From Vibrio ouci (GTDB lineage Bacteria > Pseudomonadota > Gammaproteobacteria > Enterobacterales > Vibrionaceae), in assembly GCF_004551525.1 (NCBI RefSeq), contig NZ_SATR01000036.1:1-46585 (forward strand): 46,585 nucleotides of DNA. Direction: 5' to 3'. Below the pieces are notes generated by a model, which worked only from the letters and a program-made list of their open reading frames with translations, did not search any database and had not been told where the DNA came from. The position numbers and the translations under genes were made by a program. Shown here piece after piece: positions 25,324-34,662 of the stretch; position 1 is the stretch's first letter; each line of letters begins with the position of its first letter.

Positions 25324-26661
25324 ATGAGCGAGATGACTCTAAATGCTGCTGAGCAACCCATCGATGAATTGGTTGGCTGGGTTAAGCAGAATGACTTCTC
25401 ATTGAACCTCACGACAGAGCGGCTAGCATTTTTGATTGCTATTGCTGTGCTCAGTAACGAAAGGTTTGATGAAGAACTAGGAGAGGGCGAACTCCATGAT
25501 GCGTTCACTATCGTTACTCGATTATTCGAAGAAACGGGTGATGCATCGGCATTTCGTGCCAATAACGCGATTAACGAGATGGTAAAGCAGCGCCTAATTA
25601 GCCGTTTTACCAGCGAAGTGACGGACGGTGCGAGTATCTACCGTCTATCACCGCTTGCGATTGGTATTACCGATTACTACGTGCGTCACCGTGAGTTTTC
25701 TAAGCTAAAACTATCGATTCAGCTCTCTATGGTGGCTGATGAGATGGCGAAAGCGATTGAATCGGCTCGTCAAGGTGGCACACCGGGTCACTGGCGTAAA
25801 AACGTCTACGGCGTGCTGAAGTACTCTGTGGGCGAGATCTTCGATCAGATCGATCTTAACCAGCGTGTGATGGATGAGCAGCAGCAATCTGTGAAGATTC
25901 AGATCGCTGAGCTGCTGAATAAAGATTGGCGTGATGCGATCAACAACTGTGAATCGCTGCTATCTGAAACGTCGAACACACTGAAAGAGCTGCAAGATAC
26001 ATTGCAAGCGGCTGGCGATGAACTTCAGACTCAAATCTTAGATATCCAAGAACTGGTTTACGGTGATGACGAATTAGAGTTTATCGCTGAGACACTGTTC
26101 GGTCTGCAAATGAAGCTGGACCGCATAACCAGTTGGGGTCAGCAAGCGATTGACCTTTGGATTGGCTATGACCGCCACGTACATAAGTTTATCCGAACTG
26201 CCATTGATATGGATAAGAACCGAGCATTCAGCTCGCGCTTACGCCAATCAGTGAAAGACTATTTCGATATGCCTTGGTATCTGACTTATGCAGATGCTGA
26301 GCGTCTCTCAGAGCTTCGTGATGAAGCTTTGGTACTTCGTGATGACGAAGTTACCGGTCAAGTGCCATTAGAAGTGGAATACGAAGAGTTTCAACAGGTC
26401 AACGATGAGCTGTCAGAGCGTATTGGTGGCATGCTAAAAGTGCACAAAGAACAAGGTACACCAATCGATTTGGGCTTAGTGTTACGTGATTATCTTGCGC
26501 AGCATCCACAGACTCATCATTTTGATTTAGCACGAATTGTTATCGACCAAGCTGTGCGTCTGGGCTATTCAGAGTCCGACTATCAAGCGATCCAGCCAGA
26601 TTGGCAAGCGATTAACGATTTTGGTGCAAAGGTACAAGCAAATGTCATCGACCGATATTAA
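25324..26661 (+). CDS. mukF: Chromosome partition protein MukF (kleisin)
   Basis: This kleisin subunit of the MukBEF condensin links MukB heads and binds MukE. I chose ATG 25324 (AGGA upstream, two bases after cmoM) over an in-frame ATG at 25291, giving 445 residues against 440 in E. coli. Typical segments are the N-terminal winged helix (VGWVKQNDFSLNLTTERLAF), SRFTSEVTDGASIYRLSPLA and the C-terminal DRYH-like end (NVIDRY). It overlaps mukE by 20 bp. Confidence 0.97.
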   Translation: MSEMTLNAAEQPIDELVGWVKQNDFSLNLTTERLAFLIAIAVLSNERFDEELGEGELHDAFTIVTRLFEETGDASAFRANNAINEMVKQRLISRFTSEVTDGASIYRLSPLAIGITDYYVRHREFSKLKLSIQLSMVADEMAKAIESARQGGTPGHWRKNVYGVLKYSVGEIFDQIDLNQRVMDEQQQSVKIQIAELLNKDWRDAINNCESLLSETSNTLKELQDTLQAAGDELQTQILDIQELVYGDDELEFIAETLFGLQMKLDRITSWGQQAIDLWIGYDRHVHKFIRTAIDMDKNRAFSSRLRQSVKDYFDMPWYLTYADAERLSELRDEALVLRDDEVTGQVPLEVEYEEFQQVNDELSERIGGMLKVHKEQGTPIDLGLVLRDYLAQHPQTHHFDLARIVIDQAVRLGYSESDYQAIQPDWQAINDFGAKVQANVIDRY

Positions 26662-27367
26662 TGAATACATGTCAGATAAGCTGGCAAAAGCAATTTCTAA
26701 CCCTCTATTCCCAGCGCTAGATAGCATGCTGCGAGCAGGGCGTCATATTTCAAGTGAAGACCTTGATAACCATGCACTGCTGTCAGATTTCGAAATCGAG
26801 CTGTCATCGTTTTATCAACGTTACAACACTGAGTTAGTGAAAGCACCGGAAGGTTTCTTCTACCTGCGTCCACGTTCGACTTCTTTGATTGGCCGCAGTG
26901 TATTGTCAGAGCTCGACATGCTAGTGGGTAAGGTACTGTGTTTCCTTTATTTAAGCCCAGAGCGTTTGGCTCACGAAGGTATCTTTACCAATCAAGAGCT
27001 ATACGAGGAGTTATTGGCTCTTGCTGACGAAAGCAAGCTAATGAAGCTGGTAACTAACCGCGCGACAGGCTCTGATTTAGATAAAGAAAAGCTGTTTGAA
27101 AAAGTTCGTACATCGCTACGTCGTCTACGTCGCCTAGGTATGATCATAAATATTGGTGAAACCGGTAAATTCAGCATCAGTGAGTCGGTATTCCGCTTTG
27201 GTGCCGATGTACGTGTTGGCGATGATATGCGTGAAGCTCAACTACGTCTGATCCGTGATGGTGAAGCAGTAGTACACACCAAAGAACCAAGCCAAGGCAG
27301 CTTACTAGAGCAGCCTGCAAGCGAAGAAGATCAAGCCGAAGAAATGATAGAAGAAGGTGAAGCATGA
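26642..27367 (+). CDS. mukE: Chromosome partition protein MukE
   Basis: The 241-residue winged-helix accessory subunit of MukBEF, which binds MukF and DNA. I chose ATG 26642 inside the end of mukF rather than a frame start at 26537, because MSSTDINEYMSDKLAKAISN matches known MukE N-termini. The acidic C-terminus (EEDQAEEMIEEGEA) is usual. Its stop overlaps the mukB start (ATGA). Confidence 0.97.
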   Translation: MSSTDINEYMSDKLAKAISNPLFPALDSMLRAGRHISSEDLDNHALLSDFEIELSSFYQRYNTELVKAPEGFFYLRPRSTSLIGRSVLSELDMLVGKVLCFLYLSPERLAHEGIFTNQELYEELLALADESKLMKLVTNRATGSDLDKEKLFEKVRTSLRRLRRLGMIINIGETGKFSISESVFRFGADVRVGDDMREAQLRLIRDGEAVVHTKEPSQGSLLEQPASEEDQAEEMIEEGEA

Positions 27368-30300
27368 TTGAACGAGGTAAATATCAATCGCTGACCATGG
27401 TCAACTGGAACGGCTTCTTTGCACGTACATTTGATATTGATGGACTAGTAACCACGCTTTCTGGTGGTAATGGTGCGGGTAAGTCGACCACGATGGCGGC
27501 ATTTATCACCGCATTGATCCCTGACCAAACGTTACTGCACTTCCGTAACACAACAGAAGCCGGTAGTAGCCAGTCATCACGTGACAAAGGCCTTTATGGT
27601 AAGTTGCAAGCGGGCGCATGTTACGCCGCGCTTGATGTAGTCAACTCACGTAACCAGCGTCTATTGTTTGCGGTTAAGCTTCAGCAAGTTGCTGGCCGTG
27701 ACAAGAAAGTCGACATCAAACCTTTCGTTATTCAAGGTCTGCCAAGTCACGTAAAACCGACTGATGTTCTAATTGAAAGCGTATCGGCAACTCAAGCGCG
27801 TGTTCGTCAGATCAACGAAGTGAAAGAAGCGATTGCTGAGTTTGAAGGCGTTCAATTCAAAGCATTCTCTTCGGTAGTGGAATATCATTCACAGATGTTT
27901 GAATTCGGTGTGATTCCGAAGAAATTGCGTAACTCTAGCGATCGTTCTAAGTTCTACCGCCTGATTGAAGCCTCGCTTTACGGTGGTATTTCAAGTGCGA
28001 TTACGCGCTCACTGCGTGATTACCTATTGCCACAAAACGGCGGGGTTAAGAAAGCGTTCCAAGATATGGAATCAGCGCTGCGTGAAAACCGCATGACGCT
28101 AGAAGCGATCAAAACCACTCAAGCAGACCGTGACCTGTTCAAACACTTGATTACCGAGTCGACCAACTATGTTGCTGCGGACTACATGCGTCATGCTAAT
28201 GATCGTCGTAACAAGTTAGATAAGACTTTATCACTGCGTTCAGAGCTATTTGGTTCTCGTGAAACTCTGCTAGAGCAAAACAACCTGCTTAACCGCGTTC
28301 AAGAAGAGCTTGAGCTGTTAGTAGAGTCTGAGTCTTCGCTTGAGCAAGACTACCAAGCGGCATCGGATCACTTACAGTTAGTGCAAAATGCGCTGCGTCA
28401 GCAAGAGAAAATCGAGCGCTACCAAGAAGATCTTGAAGAGCTGCAAGAGCGTCTTGAAGAGCAGATGATGGTGGTTGAAGAAGCGCAAGAGCGTGTTCTG
28501 ATGGCTGAAGAGCAAGCCACCGTTTCTGAAGAAGAAGTGGATAGCTTGAAGACTCAGCTTGCTGACTACCAACAAGCCCTAGATGTTCAGCAGACTCGCG
28601 CATTGCAATACCAACAAGCGGTGCAAGCGCTGGATAAAGCCAAGCAGTTACTGGGTAATGACGGCCTAACGGCAGAGTCAGCACAAACCTTAGTCAATGA
28701 ACTGAAGGCACAAGAAGCACAAAGCACCACTGAACTTCTGGCAACCAAACACAAGCTAGATATGTCTTCAGCGGCGGCAGAGCAGTTTGAAGCAGCGCTT
28801 AAACTTGTTCGCTCGATTGTTGGCTCTGTTGAGCGTCAGGACGCAGCGGCTAAAGCGAAAACAGCGATTCAACAAGGTCGTGATGCTCAGCAATTAGCAC
28901 AAAATGAACAGCAATGGCGTGCGCAGCACCGTGATGTTGAGCGTCGTCTTCATAAGCAACGTCAAACACAAGAGTTGGTTGCGGAGTACCAAAAGCAGCA
29001 CAACGTTGATTTAGTTGATGAGCTTGCGTTTGAACAAGAGCGTGAACGTCATGCAATGCAAATCGAATCCCTTGATATGTCTCAAGAGGATCTTCGTGAG
29101 CAGCGTAGTGAACAGCGTCGTCTTGAGCAAGATGCCGCTTCTGAGATTAATAAGCTTGAAGCGATTGCACCGACCTGGATTGCCGCGAACGATGCACTTG
29201 AAAGCTTACGCGAGCAAAGTGGCGCAGCGCTAGAAGATAGCCAATCGGTCATGGCGCACATGCAAGTGGTGCTGGAAGACGAAAAGCAGCAATCACTAGC
29301 GAAAGATAAACTGGCAGAGCGTCGCTCGCAGCTAGATACTGAAATTGAGCGTCTAGCATCGCCTGGTGGTTCAAACGACCCGCGTCTTAAAGGCTTAGCC
29401 GATACATTAGGCGGCGTACTGCTGTCTGAGATTTATGACGACATCACTATCGATGATGCGCCATATTTCAGCGCAATGTACGGCCCTGCTCGTCACGCGA
29501 TTGTGGTGTCTGACCTATCAGGTATCGAAGAGAAGCTAGTTGAGTTAGACGACTGTCCAGAAGATTTGTACATCATCGAAGGCGATATCGACGCGTTTGA
29601 TGACAGCTCTTTCGATGCAGAAGAGCTAGAAGGCGCAGTGTGCGTTCGTATGAACGATCGTCAGATGCGTTACTCACGTCTACCTGAGATTCCTCTGTTT
29701 GGCCGCGCGGCACGTGAACAGCGTTTAGAGCTGCTACGTAACGAACGTGATGAAGTAGTTGAGCAGCATGCGAAAGCGGCGTTTGATTCGCAGAAACTTC
29801 AGCGTCTATACCAAGCGTTCAACAACTTTGTCGCCAAACACATTCAGGTAGCGTTCGAATCTGATCCTGAACAAGCGCTGGTGGGTGTACGTGAAAAACG
29901 TAACCAAGCTGCGCGTCTGCTGGCTGAACTGGATGCCAAAGAGCAGCAGCAACGTAGCCAACTGCAGGTGAGCAAACAAGCACTATCAGCACTGGATAAG
30001 ATTGCGCCAAATATGGCGTTGATTGAAGATGATGCGCTAGCGGCTCAGTTTGACGAGCTTGAGCAGAACATCGAAAAACTGACCGAAGCGAAAGCGTTTG
30101 TTGCTAACCATGGCAAGGCGCTATCAGAGCTTGAGAAGATTGTTTCAGCGCTGGATGCCGATCCAGAGCAGTTTGACGCACTAGAGAGTGAATACCAAGC
30201 GGCTGACCAGAAACTGCAAGCGCTGAAGACACAAATCTTCGCACTGGCTGATCTCGTTGAACGTCGTCACTACTTCGCTTACTCAGATTCTGTTGACCTA

Positions 30301-31821
30301 TTGAACCAGAGCAGCGAACTGAGTGAGCAGCTTAAAGCTAAGCTGGTAGAAGCAGAAAAAGCACGTACACGTACTCGTGACGAACTAAAGCAAGCACAAG
30401 GTCAGATGAACCAATACAACCAAGTATTGGCATCACTTAAGAGTTCGCACCAAGCGAAACTTGAGACCGTGCAAGAGTTCAAGCAAGAGCTACAAGAATA
30501 CGGTGTAACGGCGGATGAAGGCGCAGCAGAGCGTGCACAACGTCGTCGTGATGAACTGCAAGAGCGTCTACACACTTCTCGTTCACGTAAGAGTGAGTAC
30601 GAGCGTACCATCACCTCAACTGAGCTGGAAATGAAGTCGCTGGCGAAGCGCCTGAAGAAAGTTCAGAAAGAGTATGTTGAGCTGCGTACCTTAGTGGTTG
30701 CCGCGAAAGCAGGCTGGTGTAGCGTACTGCGCTTAGCGCGTGAAAACGATGTTGAACGTCGTCTGCACAAACGTGAACTTGCCTACATGTCAGCCGATGA
30801 GCTACGTTCAATGTCAGATAAATCATTGGGTGCACTACGTCTAGCAGTTGCGGACAACGAAGATCTGCGTGATGCACTGCGTCTATCTGAAGACAATGCC
30901 CGTCCTGAGCGTAAAGTTCTGTTCTACATTGCCGTTTACCAGCATCTACGTGAGCGTATTCGCCAAGACATCATTCGCACCGACGATCCAGTTGAAGCGA
31001 TTGAAGAGATGGAAGTAGAGCTTGCACGTCTAACAGAAGAGCTAACGCAGCGTGAAAACCGCCTAGCAATCAGCTCTGAGTCTGTGGCGAGCATCATCAA
31101 GAAGACGATTCAGCGTGAGCAAAACCGTATTCGTATGCTTAACCAAGGCCTATCAAACATCTCGTTTGGTCAGGTTAAGGGGGTACGTCTAAATGTGAAG
31201 ATCCGTGAAAGCCACGAAGTACTGCTTAACGGTCTGTCAACGCAGCAAGATCAACATAAAGACTTGTTCGAATCTTCGCGCTTTACCTTCTCAGAAGCGA
31301 TGGCGAAATTGTTCCAGCGTGTGAACCCGCATATCGACATGGGCCAACGTTCACCGCAAGTTCTGGGTGAAGAGCTACTCGACTACCGTAACTACCTAGA
31401 GCTAAGCGTTGAAGTTAACCGTGGCTCTGATGGTTGGCTACAAGCTGAGTCTGGTGCGCTATCAACCGGTGAAGCGATCGGTACTGGTCAGTCAATCCTA
31501 CTGATGGTTGTACAAAGTTGGGAAGAAGAGTCACGTCGTCTGCGTAGCAAAGACATTGTGCCTTGTCGCCTATTGTTCCTTGATGAAGCAGCGCGTCTGG
31601 ATGCGAAGTCTATCTCGACTCTATTCGAGCTTTGTGACCGTCTGGATATGCAGCTTCTTATTGCGGCGCCAGAGAACATCAGCCCAGAGAAAGGTACGAC
31701 CTACAAACTGGTGCGTAAGGTGTTTAAAGACCACGAACACGTGCACGTAGTCGGTCTGCGCGGCTTTGGCCAAGAGAAGAAACCGAAAAGTGAAGTTCAG
31801 CAATTGGTTGAAGAACTCTAA
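27364..31821 (+). CDS. mukB: Chromosome partition protein MukB (SMC-like condensin)
   Basis: 1485 residues, close to E. coli MukB (1486). Walker A GGNGAGKST is at 34-42. Long coiled coils rich in Glu/Gln/Ala flank a hinge at about 650-780 (ARHAIVVSDLSGIEEKLVEL). The C-terminal head has the signature ALSTGEAIGTGQSILLMVVQ and Walker B RLLFLDEAARLD. It compacts and segregates the chromosome with MukE and MukF. A strong terminator follows. Confidence 0.99.
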   Translation: MIERGKYQSLTMVNWNGFFARTFDIDGLVTTLSGGNGAGKSTTMAAFITALIPDQTLLHFRNTTEAGSSQSSRDKGLYGKLQAGACYAALDVVNSRNQRLLFAVKLQQVAGRDKKVDIKPFVIQGLPSHVKPTDVLIESVSATQARVRQINEVKEAIAEFEGVQFKAFSSVVEYHSQMFEFGVIPKKLRNSSDRSKFYRLIEASLYGGISSAITRSLRDYLLPQNGGVKKAFQDMESALRENRMTLEAIKTTQADRDLFKHLITESTNYVAADYMRHANDRRNKLDKTLSLRSELFGSRETLLEQNNLLNRVQEELELLVESESSLEQDYQAASDHLQLVQNALRQQEKIERYQEDLEELQERLEEQMMVVEEAQERVLMAEEQATVSEEEVDSLKTQLADYQQALDVQQTRALQYQQAVQALDKAKQLLGNDGLTAESAQTLVNELKAQEAQSTTELLATKHKLDMSSAAAEQFEAALKLVRSIVGSVERQDAAAKAKTAIQQGRDAQQLAQNEQQWRAQHRDVERRLHKQRQTQELVAEYQKQHNVDLVDELAFEQERERHAMQIESLDMSQEDLREQRSEQRRLEQDAASEINKLEAIAPTWIAANDALESLREQSGAALEDSQSVMAHMQVVLEDEKQQSLAKDKLAERRSQLDTEIERLASPGGSNDPRLKGLADTLGGVLLSEIYDDITIDDAPYFSAMYGPARHAIVVSDLSGIEEKLVELDDCPEDLYIIEGDIDAFDDSSFDAEELEGAVCVRMNDRQMRYSRLPEIPLFGRAAREQRLELLRNERDEVVEQHAKAAFDSQKLQRLYQAFNNFVAKHIQVAFESDPEQALVGVREKRNQAARLLAELDAKEQQQRSQLQVSKQALSALDKIAPNMALIEDDALAAQFDELEQNIEKLTEAKAFVANHGKALSELEKIVSALDADPEQFDALESEYQAADQKLQALKTQIFALADLVERRHYFAYSDSVDLLNQSSELSEQLKAKLVEAEKARTRTRDELKQAQGQMNQYNQVLASLKSSHQAKLETVQEFKQELQEYGVTADEGAAERAQRRRDELQERLHTSRSRKSEYERTITSTELEMKSLAKRLKKVQKEYVELRTLVVAAKAGWCSVLRLARENDVERRLHKRELAYMSADELRSMSDKSLGALRLAVADNEDLRDALRLSEDNARPERKVLFYIAVYQHLRERIRQDIIRTDDPVEAIEEMEVELARLTEELTQRENRLAISSESVASIIKKTIQREQNRIRMLNQGLSNISFGQVKGVRLNVKIRESHEVLLNGLSTQQDQHKDLFESSRFTFSEAMAKLFQRVNPHIDMGQRSPQVLGEELLDYRNYLELSVEVNRGSDGWLQAESGALSTGEAIGTGQSILLMVVQSWEEESRRLRSKDIVPCRLLFLDEAARLDAKSISTLFELCDRLDMQLLIAAPENISPEKGTTYKLVRKVFKDHEHVHVVGLRGFGQEKKPKSEVQQLVEEL

Positions 31822-31840
31822 CGCTAAACCCAAGTAAAAT

Positions 31841-31872
31841 TAAAAGCCCGCATCTCAAGATGCGGGCTTTTT
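31841..31872. terminator. Terminator after mukB
   Basis: Arms AAAGCCCGCATC (31843-31854) and GATGCGGGCTTT (31859-31870), a 12-bp stem with loop TCAA followed by T. A weaker flank on the left could also serve the opposing araC-type gene. Confidence 0.92.
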
Positions 31873-31887
31873 CATTACGGCAGGCGG

Positions 31888-32928
31888 TTATTTAGCGCTC
31901 TCTTCTATAGGCGTTTGGCGATATTGTCGCGGCGTGCAACCGCTCCATTTTCGAAAAGCATGGCGAAAGTTGGCGCTGTCTGAGAAGCCAATGCGTTCCG
32001 CGATTTCCTCGACAGACATCTGCGTGGAGGTAAGGTAATGGCGAGCGAGGTGTAAACGCACGTGATCGAGGATCTGCTGATAGCTGGTCTCTTCTGCTTT
32101 AAGATGCCGTCTTAACGTTCTTGACGACATGCCTAACTCGGCAGATAGTTCTTCAATCGAAGGATAGTCGCCTAATCGTTCAACAAACATTTGTGTGATT
32201 TTCTCTTTCAGACTGGCATCCCCAGTGACCTTTTCCAACATCTCGTCGCAAGATTTCAAACACATCTGGAGCGTCATCGTATTGGCTGCTGGGAGCGGTT
32301 CATACAGTTTCGTCGCGTCGAATTGCCATTCTAGTTGTTCGCTATTGAATTCGATTTTGCAGTGGAATATTTGTTCATAGAGTTCGCTATATTCAGGCTC
32401 GGGATAGGGGAACCTGATTAGCGTGGATGGAAACGGCTGTTGCATCACTTCTTCACATAAATTCTGAATCGCAGCAAACCAATATTCACAACAAAACGGT
32501 AATAGGGACTGAAGATCGATCAGTTGTTCAGCGCGAAAGTAACCTTGGTTATCCTCAACCCACATCTTTTTCTTCAACACAGGGCCGGCAAGTCGTAAAT
32601 ACTTAAAGCCCATCATTAACGCATCAAGTAACGTATTGCTACTAAACACGGCGTAACCGAGTACGCCAAAGTCACTAAACCGCGCTTGTTGGCCGACTTT
32701 CAAACCCAATCCGCGTTCTTGTGAGTGTTCAAGCGCATTGCTGAAGATGGCCAGTTTTTGCGCCAATGTGATGTGAGTATCTGGAACATACAGCGCAGCA
32801 GCGTCGACATTACTACCATCAAGTAAGTGTTCAACATCGACCTTGGTCTCTAGATAACGGCTAAGCAGTTGTAAGTCTAGGATGCCACAAGATTGAGTAT
32901 CTGGTTCGTAAACGGCGGTGTATTCCAT
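31888..32928 (-). CDS. AraC-family regulator (OruR-like)
   Basis: 346 residues. The N-terminal two-thirds resembles the arabinose-binding-like domain of AraC/OruR regulators (GLGLKVGQQARFSDFGVLGY). The C-terminal 100 residues are a double helix-turn-helix (SIEELSAELGMSSRTLRRHL; SVEEIAERIGFSDSANFRHA; WSGCTPRQYR). It is divergent from the aldehyde dehydrogenase-ligase-GMC genes with a 163-bp gap, so it very probably controls them. The effector may be an alcohol, aldehyde or fatty acid; this is inference. Confidence 0.9.
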   Translation of the reverse strand: MEYTAVYEPDTQSCGILDLQLLSRYLETKVDVEHLLDGSNVDAAALYVPDTHITLAQKLAIFSNALEHSQERGLGLKVGQQARFSDFGVLGYAVFSSNTLLDALMMGFKYLRLAGPVLKKKMWVEDNQGYFRAEQLIDLQSLLPFCCEYWFAAIQNLCEEVMQQPFPSTLIRFPYPEPEYSELYEQIFHCKIEFNSEQLEWQFDATKLYEPLPAANTMTLQMCLKSCDEMLEKVTGDASLKEKITQMFVERLGDYPSIEELSAELGMSSRTLRRHLKAEETSYQQILDHVRLHLARHYLTSTQMSVEEIAERIGFSDSANFRHAFRKWSGCTPRQYRQTPIEESAK

Positions 32929-32965
32929 TCTTCCCCCTTTATGCGAACCATTATCCTAGCGTCAG

Positions 32966-33058
32966 TCGAAATGTGATTCCGTCACCATTGTCTCAAAGCT
33001 GTCCGAATATCACCTATTTTTGTCTTTTTGCAACCTTGGCCACATGTTATCGAAATGT
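32966..33058. promoter_or_regulatory. Direct repeats in the araC-type/aldehyde dehydrogenase gap
   Basis: TCGAAATGT occurs at 32966-32974 and again at 33050-33058, in the same orientation and exactly 84 bp apart (about eight turns of DNA). These are candidate operators for the divergent AraC-type regulator; similarity continues loosely to the right of each copy. Confidence 0.4.
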
Positions 33059-33091
33059 TGCAATCGACAGATTGAATAGTGGGAGACCAAC

Positions 33092-34582
33092 ATGAGTGTA
33101 CTGGCCAATAACGAAACCGAACTACAGTGCGAGCAAGAGCTAACGGCGATCAATGATTCACAACACAGCGAGTTAGAGTTTTGGTTTTCCGAACTTAAAC
33201 TGGCCTATCAATCCGATCCACTACCAAGCTTGTCGGTGAGAAAGCAGCGATTGGTCGCATTAAAAAGGCAGCTTTCGCGCTATCAAAATGTGTTAGCGGA
33301 CGCGATGAGTGAAGACTTCGGTGGTCGTAGCCATACGGAGTCGATCATGGCTGATGTGCTTGCTCCAATACTGGATATCAATCACGTGGTTCGTCATTTG
33401 AACAAATGGATGAAGCCGAGCAGTAGAGCGACAGAGTGGATTTTCAAAGGCAATCAGCTGCAAGTCCGCTATCAACCCAAAGGGGTCGTGGGCATCATAT
33501 GCCCTTGGAACTTTCCTCTTTATTTGTCTATTGGCCCCATGATTACCGCTTTGGCGGCGGGCAATCGCTGCATGATTAAGATGCCGCCTAATTGCCCAGC
33601 AACGACGCGTCAACTACGCCGTATGTTAGCAGAGATTTATCCAGAGAATTTGGTCTGCATTGTGGATGGTAACCACCCTCAAGCGATGGAGATTTCTCAC
33701 CTTCCGTTTGATCACCTGATTTTTACTGGCTCTCCCGCTAGCGGAAAAATCATTATGGCGAATGCCGCTGCCAATCTTACTCCTGTTACCTTGGAGCTTG
33801 GGGGCAAGTCCCCCGTCGTGGTGTTTGATGATTACGATGTAGGTAAGGCCGCGGAGCGCATTGCTCATGGCAAAGGGTTTAACTCTGGCCAGATTTGTAT
33901 TGCACCTGACTATGCGTTCGTCCCAGAAGAGAAACAGCAGCAGTTTGTTGAAGCGTTGAAAGACGCACATCAAAACATGTACGGACAAATCCAAGGTAAC
34001 CAAGACTATACAGCGCTTGTCGATGAGGCTCAGCACCAACGATTCCACGAATTACTTAATGATGCTTGCAGCAAAGGTGCGACGGTCACTCAATGTCTTA
34101 AACCGGGTGAGGGGAGAAAGACACCTTTGTATGTCGCGACTAACCTGACGCCAAATATGCGTATCTGCCAAGAAGAGATTTTTGGTCCCTTGCTACCAGT
34201 GCATACCTATCGCTCGATAGAAGAGGTGATTGAATATGTCACCGACAGACCAAGGCCACTTGCGTGCTATTTGTTTAGTCATAACGCAAAGCAGCGTGAG
34301 GCGTTTTTGCAACAAACCCACAGTGGCGGTGTCACTATCAATGATTGGGGTTGGCACGTACTTAATCATTCAGTGCCATTTGGAGGTATTGGTAACTCGG
34401 GTATTGGCAATTACCACGGAGAAGAAGGATTTCGAGAGTTAAGCCACGCTCGTACCGTACTGAAAATGCGAGATTGGTTTCCGATTCAGCTATTTTCTCC
34501 GCCTTATGGCAACCTAGTGCAAAAACTTATCCTCAGAACATTTGTGGGTAAGCCCGATGCAGATCTAAACAAGGATACTTAA
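33092..34582 (+). CDS. Coniferyl-type aldehyde dehydrogenase
   Basis: 496 residues of the NAD(P)-dependent aldehyde dehydrogenase superfamily. Visible are PWNFPLYLSIGP, FTGSPASGK, the catalytic Glu235 in TLELGGKSP and catalytic Cys269 in NSGQICIAP, then EEIFGPLLPV and PFGGIGNSGIGNYHGEEG. The short style and sequence resemble coniferyl/fatty aldehyde dehydrogenases. It would oxidise the aldehyde made by the GMC enzyme two genes on. GGAG precedes the ATG. Confidence 0.92.
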   Translation: MSVLANNETELQCEQELTAINDSQHSELEFWFSELKLAYQSDPLPSLSVRKQRLVALKRQLSRYQNVLADAMSEDFGGRSHTESIMADVLAPILDINHVVRHLNKWMKPSSRATEWIFKGNQLQVRYQPKGVVGIICPWNFPLYLSIGPMITALAAGNRCMIKMPPNCPATTRQLRRMLAEIYPENLVCIVDGNHPQAMEISHLPFDHLIFTGSPASGKIIMANAAANLTPVTLELGGKSPVVVFDDYDVGKAAERIAHGKGFNSGQICIAPDYAFVPEEKQQQFVEALKDAHQNMYGQIQGNQDYTALVDEAQHQRFHELLNDACSKGATVTQCLKPGEGRKTPLYVATNLTPNMRICQEEIFGPLLPVHTYRSIEEVIEYVTDRPRPLACYLFSHNAKQREAFLQQTHSGGVTINDWGWHVLNHSVPFGGIGNSGIGNYHGEEGFRELSHARTVLKMRDWFPIQLFSPPYGNLVQKLILRTFVGKPDADLNKDT

Positions 34583-34662
34583 CCCACTAAGCTTCAATTA
34601 CCCTAAATAATCTATCTGCAGTGGTCAGGTACTGCTGACCATTGTTGAAAAGGAGATCATGG

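Noticed and set aside
28289..28684. 131-codon open frame antisense to mukB
   Set aside because: It lies inside the repetitive coiled-coil coding region, where antisense stop codons are rare; no support as a gene.
33626..34048. 140-codon open frame antisense to the aldehyde dehydrogenase
   Set aside because: Shadow of a well-supported gene with intact catalytic residues.
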